Source: Tamarix chinensis
Lineage: Eukaryota > Streptophyta > Magnoliopsida > Caryophyllales > Tamaricaceae
Assembly (NCBI GenBank): GCA_030549775.1
Contig: CM060175.1
Span: forward strand, 76,912,245-76,976,244
DNA: 64,000 nt
Direction of reading: 5' to 3'
Positions 62,986-64,000 of this stretch are shown one piece after another (position 1 is the first letter of the stretch; each line of letters begins with the position of its first letter). Position numbers and translations under genes: made by a program. The notes under the pieces are model-generated. The model had not been told where the DNA came from, searched no databases, and was given only the letters and a program-made list of their open reading frames with translations.

Positions 62986-63417
62986 GCCTTCACACATTAT
63001 ATTTCAATTTTCTTCATATACCCTGCACACATATCCACAGGTATTGCTCTCAATTTTCTCTTCTTCTTAATATATAAATTGTATACTTCTTATCAATATG
63101 CACCTAAACTTCCACAAAGAAGGATGAGAAAGCAAAATTTCTTCAGATAGCTAACAATTGAAAGAGAGAGGGAGAGAGAGTTCTCAAGAATCAGATGTAA
63201 GAGCACAATATACCAAGAGGTTATCTTAACAACTAGTTGCTAAGGAAAGGTAAAACACTAAAGGGAATTATTGGATAAACTTATTATTTTTATACTATCT
63301 AATAATGTAGAATGCAGGTTGTTTATTTTACCTTTATCATCCTATTATCTTGTTTTTCCCAATCCTCATCATCGTCTTATCTACAATTTATCAACAAATT
63401 ATTATTTCATATGTTGG
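62986..63417. other. Short spacer, nothing recognised
   Basis: Contains a GA-rich patch (63160-63181) but no conserved block. Confidence 0.4.
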
Positions 63418-64000
63418 TGAAATACTCCAAATTTTAGCTAAACATAATCCCTAGTGATTAACATTGTAACCTGATTCTAATCTTGAAAAATTAATATTCC
63501 TACCTTACCCTAACTCCTTAACCCTAAATCTTAGCCTAATCCCAGTTAATCAATAATTAAATTATCATAATACCCTAACCTAAATAATTTTAACCTAATT
63601 ACAAATCTAAAACTAAACCTAATATCTTTCCCTTTTCCTTTTTTCCTCTTCTCCCCTTACTTTCTTTTTTTCCCTTTTCTTCCCTATCAGCCAACCCCCC
63701 TTTTTTCCTTTCTTCTCCCCTTCTTCCTACTTGAAACATTATCCTCAAATGATGCCTGCCACACCCCATCCCCTACTCCCTACCCCCATAGGCACATCAA
63801 CTCCAAGCTCCTACGTTCGTGGGTTGGTGCTAAAAATTTTTGGTCCGATCGCACCCCTCTCCTTCCCCTCTCTGCATGCATGTATGTGTATATATAGCAC
63901 ACAATAAATGCCCTCATTTGCCCTCTTCATCCCTTCGTTTTTCATTTGAAACCAACCACCACCAAATGCCACCTTCTCCTTCCTTTCCTCCTCACCACCA
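63418..64000 (+). repeat. Start of a long terminal repeat, open at the window edge
   Basis: Begins TGAAATACTCCAAATTTTAGC, then an AT-rich region with repeated CCCTAA words, a C/T-rich tract (63620-63730) and a TATA-like GTATATATAG (63888-63897) followed by a C/A-rich leader. This is the same architecture, in the opposite orientation, as 1-1508, and resembles the start of the solo LTR at 12651. Family assignment as LTR is inference from the terminus and layout. Confidence 0.55.

Noticed and set aside
1..64000. CRISPR arrays, bacterial operons, tRNA or rRNA genes
   Set aside because: The window is clearly nuclear plant DNA; no spaced identical repeats of CRISPR type and no tRNA or rRNA sequence were recognised by eye. 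A tRNA scan would be decisive for short RNA genes.

Overview
The window is nuclear DNA of a flowering plant. It is AT-rich, its one recognisable host gene is split by many GT-AG introns, and it is crowded with plant transposon families: Ty3/gypsy, Ty1/copia, CACTA, PIF/Harbinger, hAT-like and Stowaway-like elements. I could not settle the species or whether it is a monocot or a dicot.

The host gene is a cycloartenol synthase (CAS, an oxidosqualene cyclase) on the minus strand. Twelve exons between 60455 and 27590 join without a stop or frame break and encode the last 450 residues of a protein of about 757. The exons for the first ~307 residues are not in the 3.5 kb left on the right; they either lie beyond 64000 behind another long intron or are missing. 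The residues that separate cycloartenol synthases from lanosterol and beta-amyrin synthases (Tyr410, His477, Ile481, Asp483 in Arabidopsis CAS1 numbering) are all present. The enzyme makes the first cyclic precursor of plant sterols from 2,3-oxidosqualene.

Layout from left to right. 1-1508 is the start of a long terminal repeat (LTR) in minus orientation, running off the window. 1509-3600 has no gene but carries a cluster of degenerate CTAGTCGATTG-type repeats. About 3.6-9.6 kb is a decayed CACTA transposon with TNP2-like and TNPA-like remains. 10.3-17.8 kb is an old LTR cut in two by a younger 4.64-kb solo LTR (12651-17291) with a perfect 5-bp target duplication. About 18.3-22.6 kb is a decayed Ty1/copia element on the minus strand. 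23.3-27.6 kb is mostly featureless apart from an hAT-like element and a possible promoter with a tiny first exon. 27.6-60.5 kb is the CAS gene.

The CAS introns hold a decayed gypsy element (about 32.1-37.3 kb), a full-length decayed gypsy element with target duplications (46338-51707), a 3.9-kb PIF/Harbinger element with terminal repeats and TAA target duplications (51881-55778) that itself contains an hAT-like MITE, plus Stowaway-like and hAT-like short elements. The three large intronic elements lie antisense to the gene. To the right are a 727-bp hAT-like element with an 8-bp target duplication (62259-62985) and the start of a further LTR (63418 onward).

I found no evidence of a new biological system. 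The points most worth following are a possible 15-codon cassette exon inside the CAS gene, the TE-expanded intron architecture, and the nested elements whose boundaries can be defined to the base.
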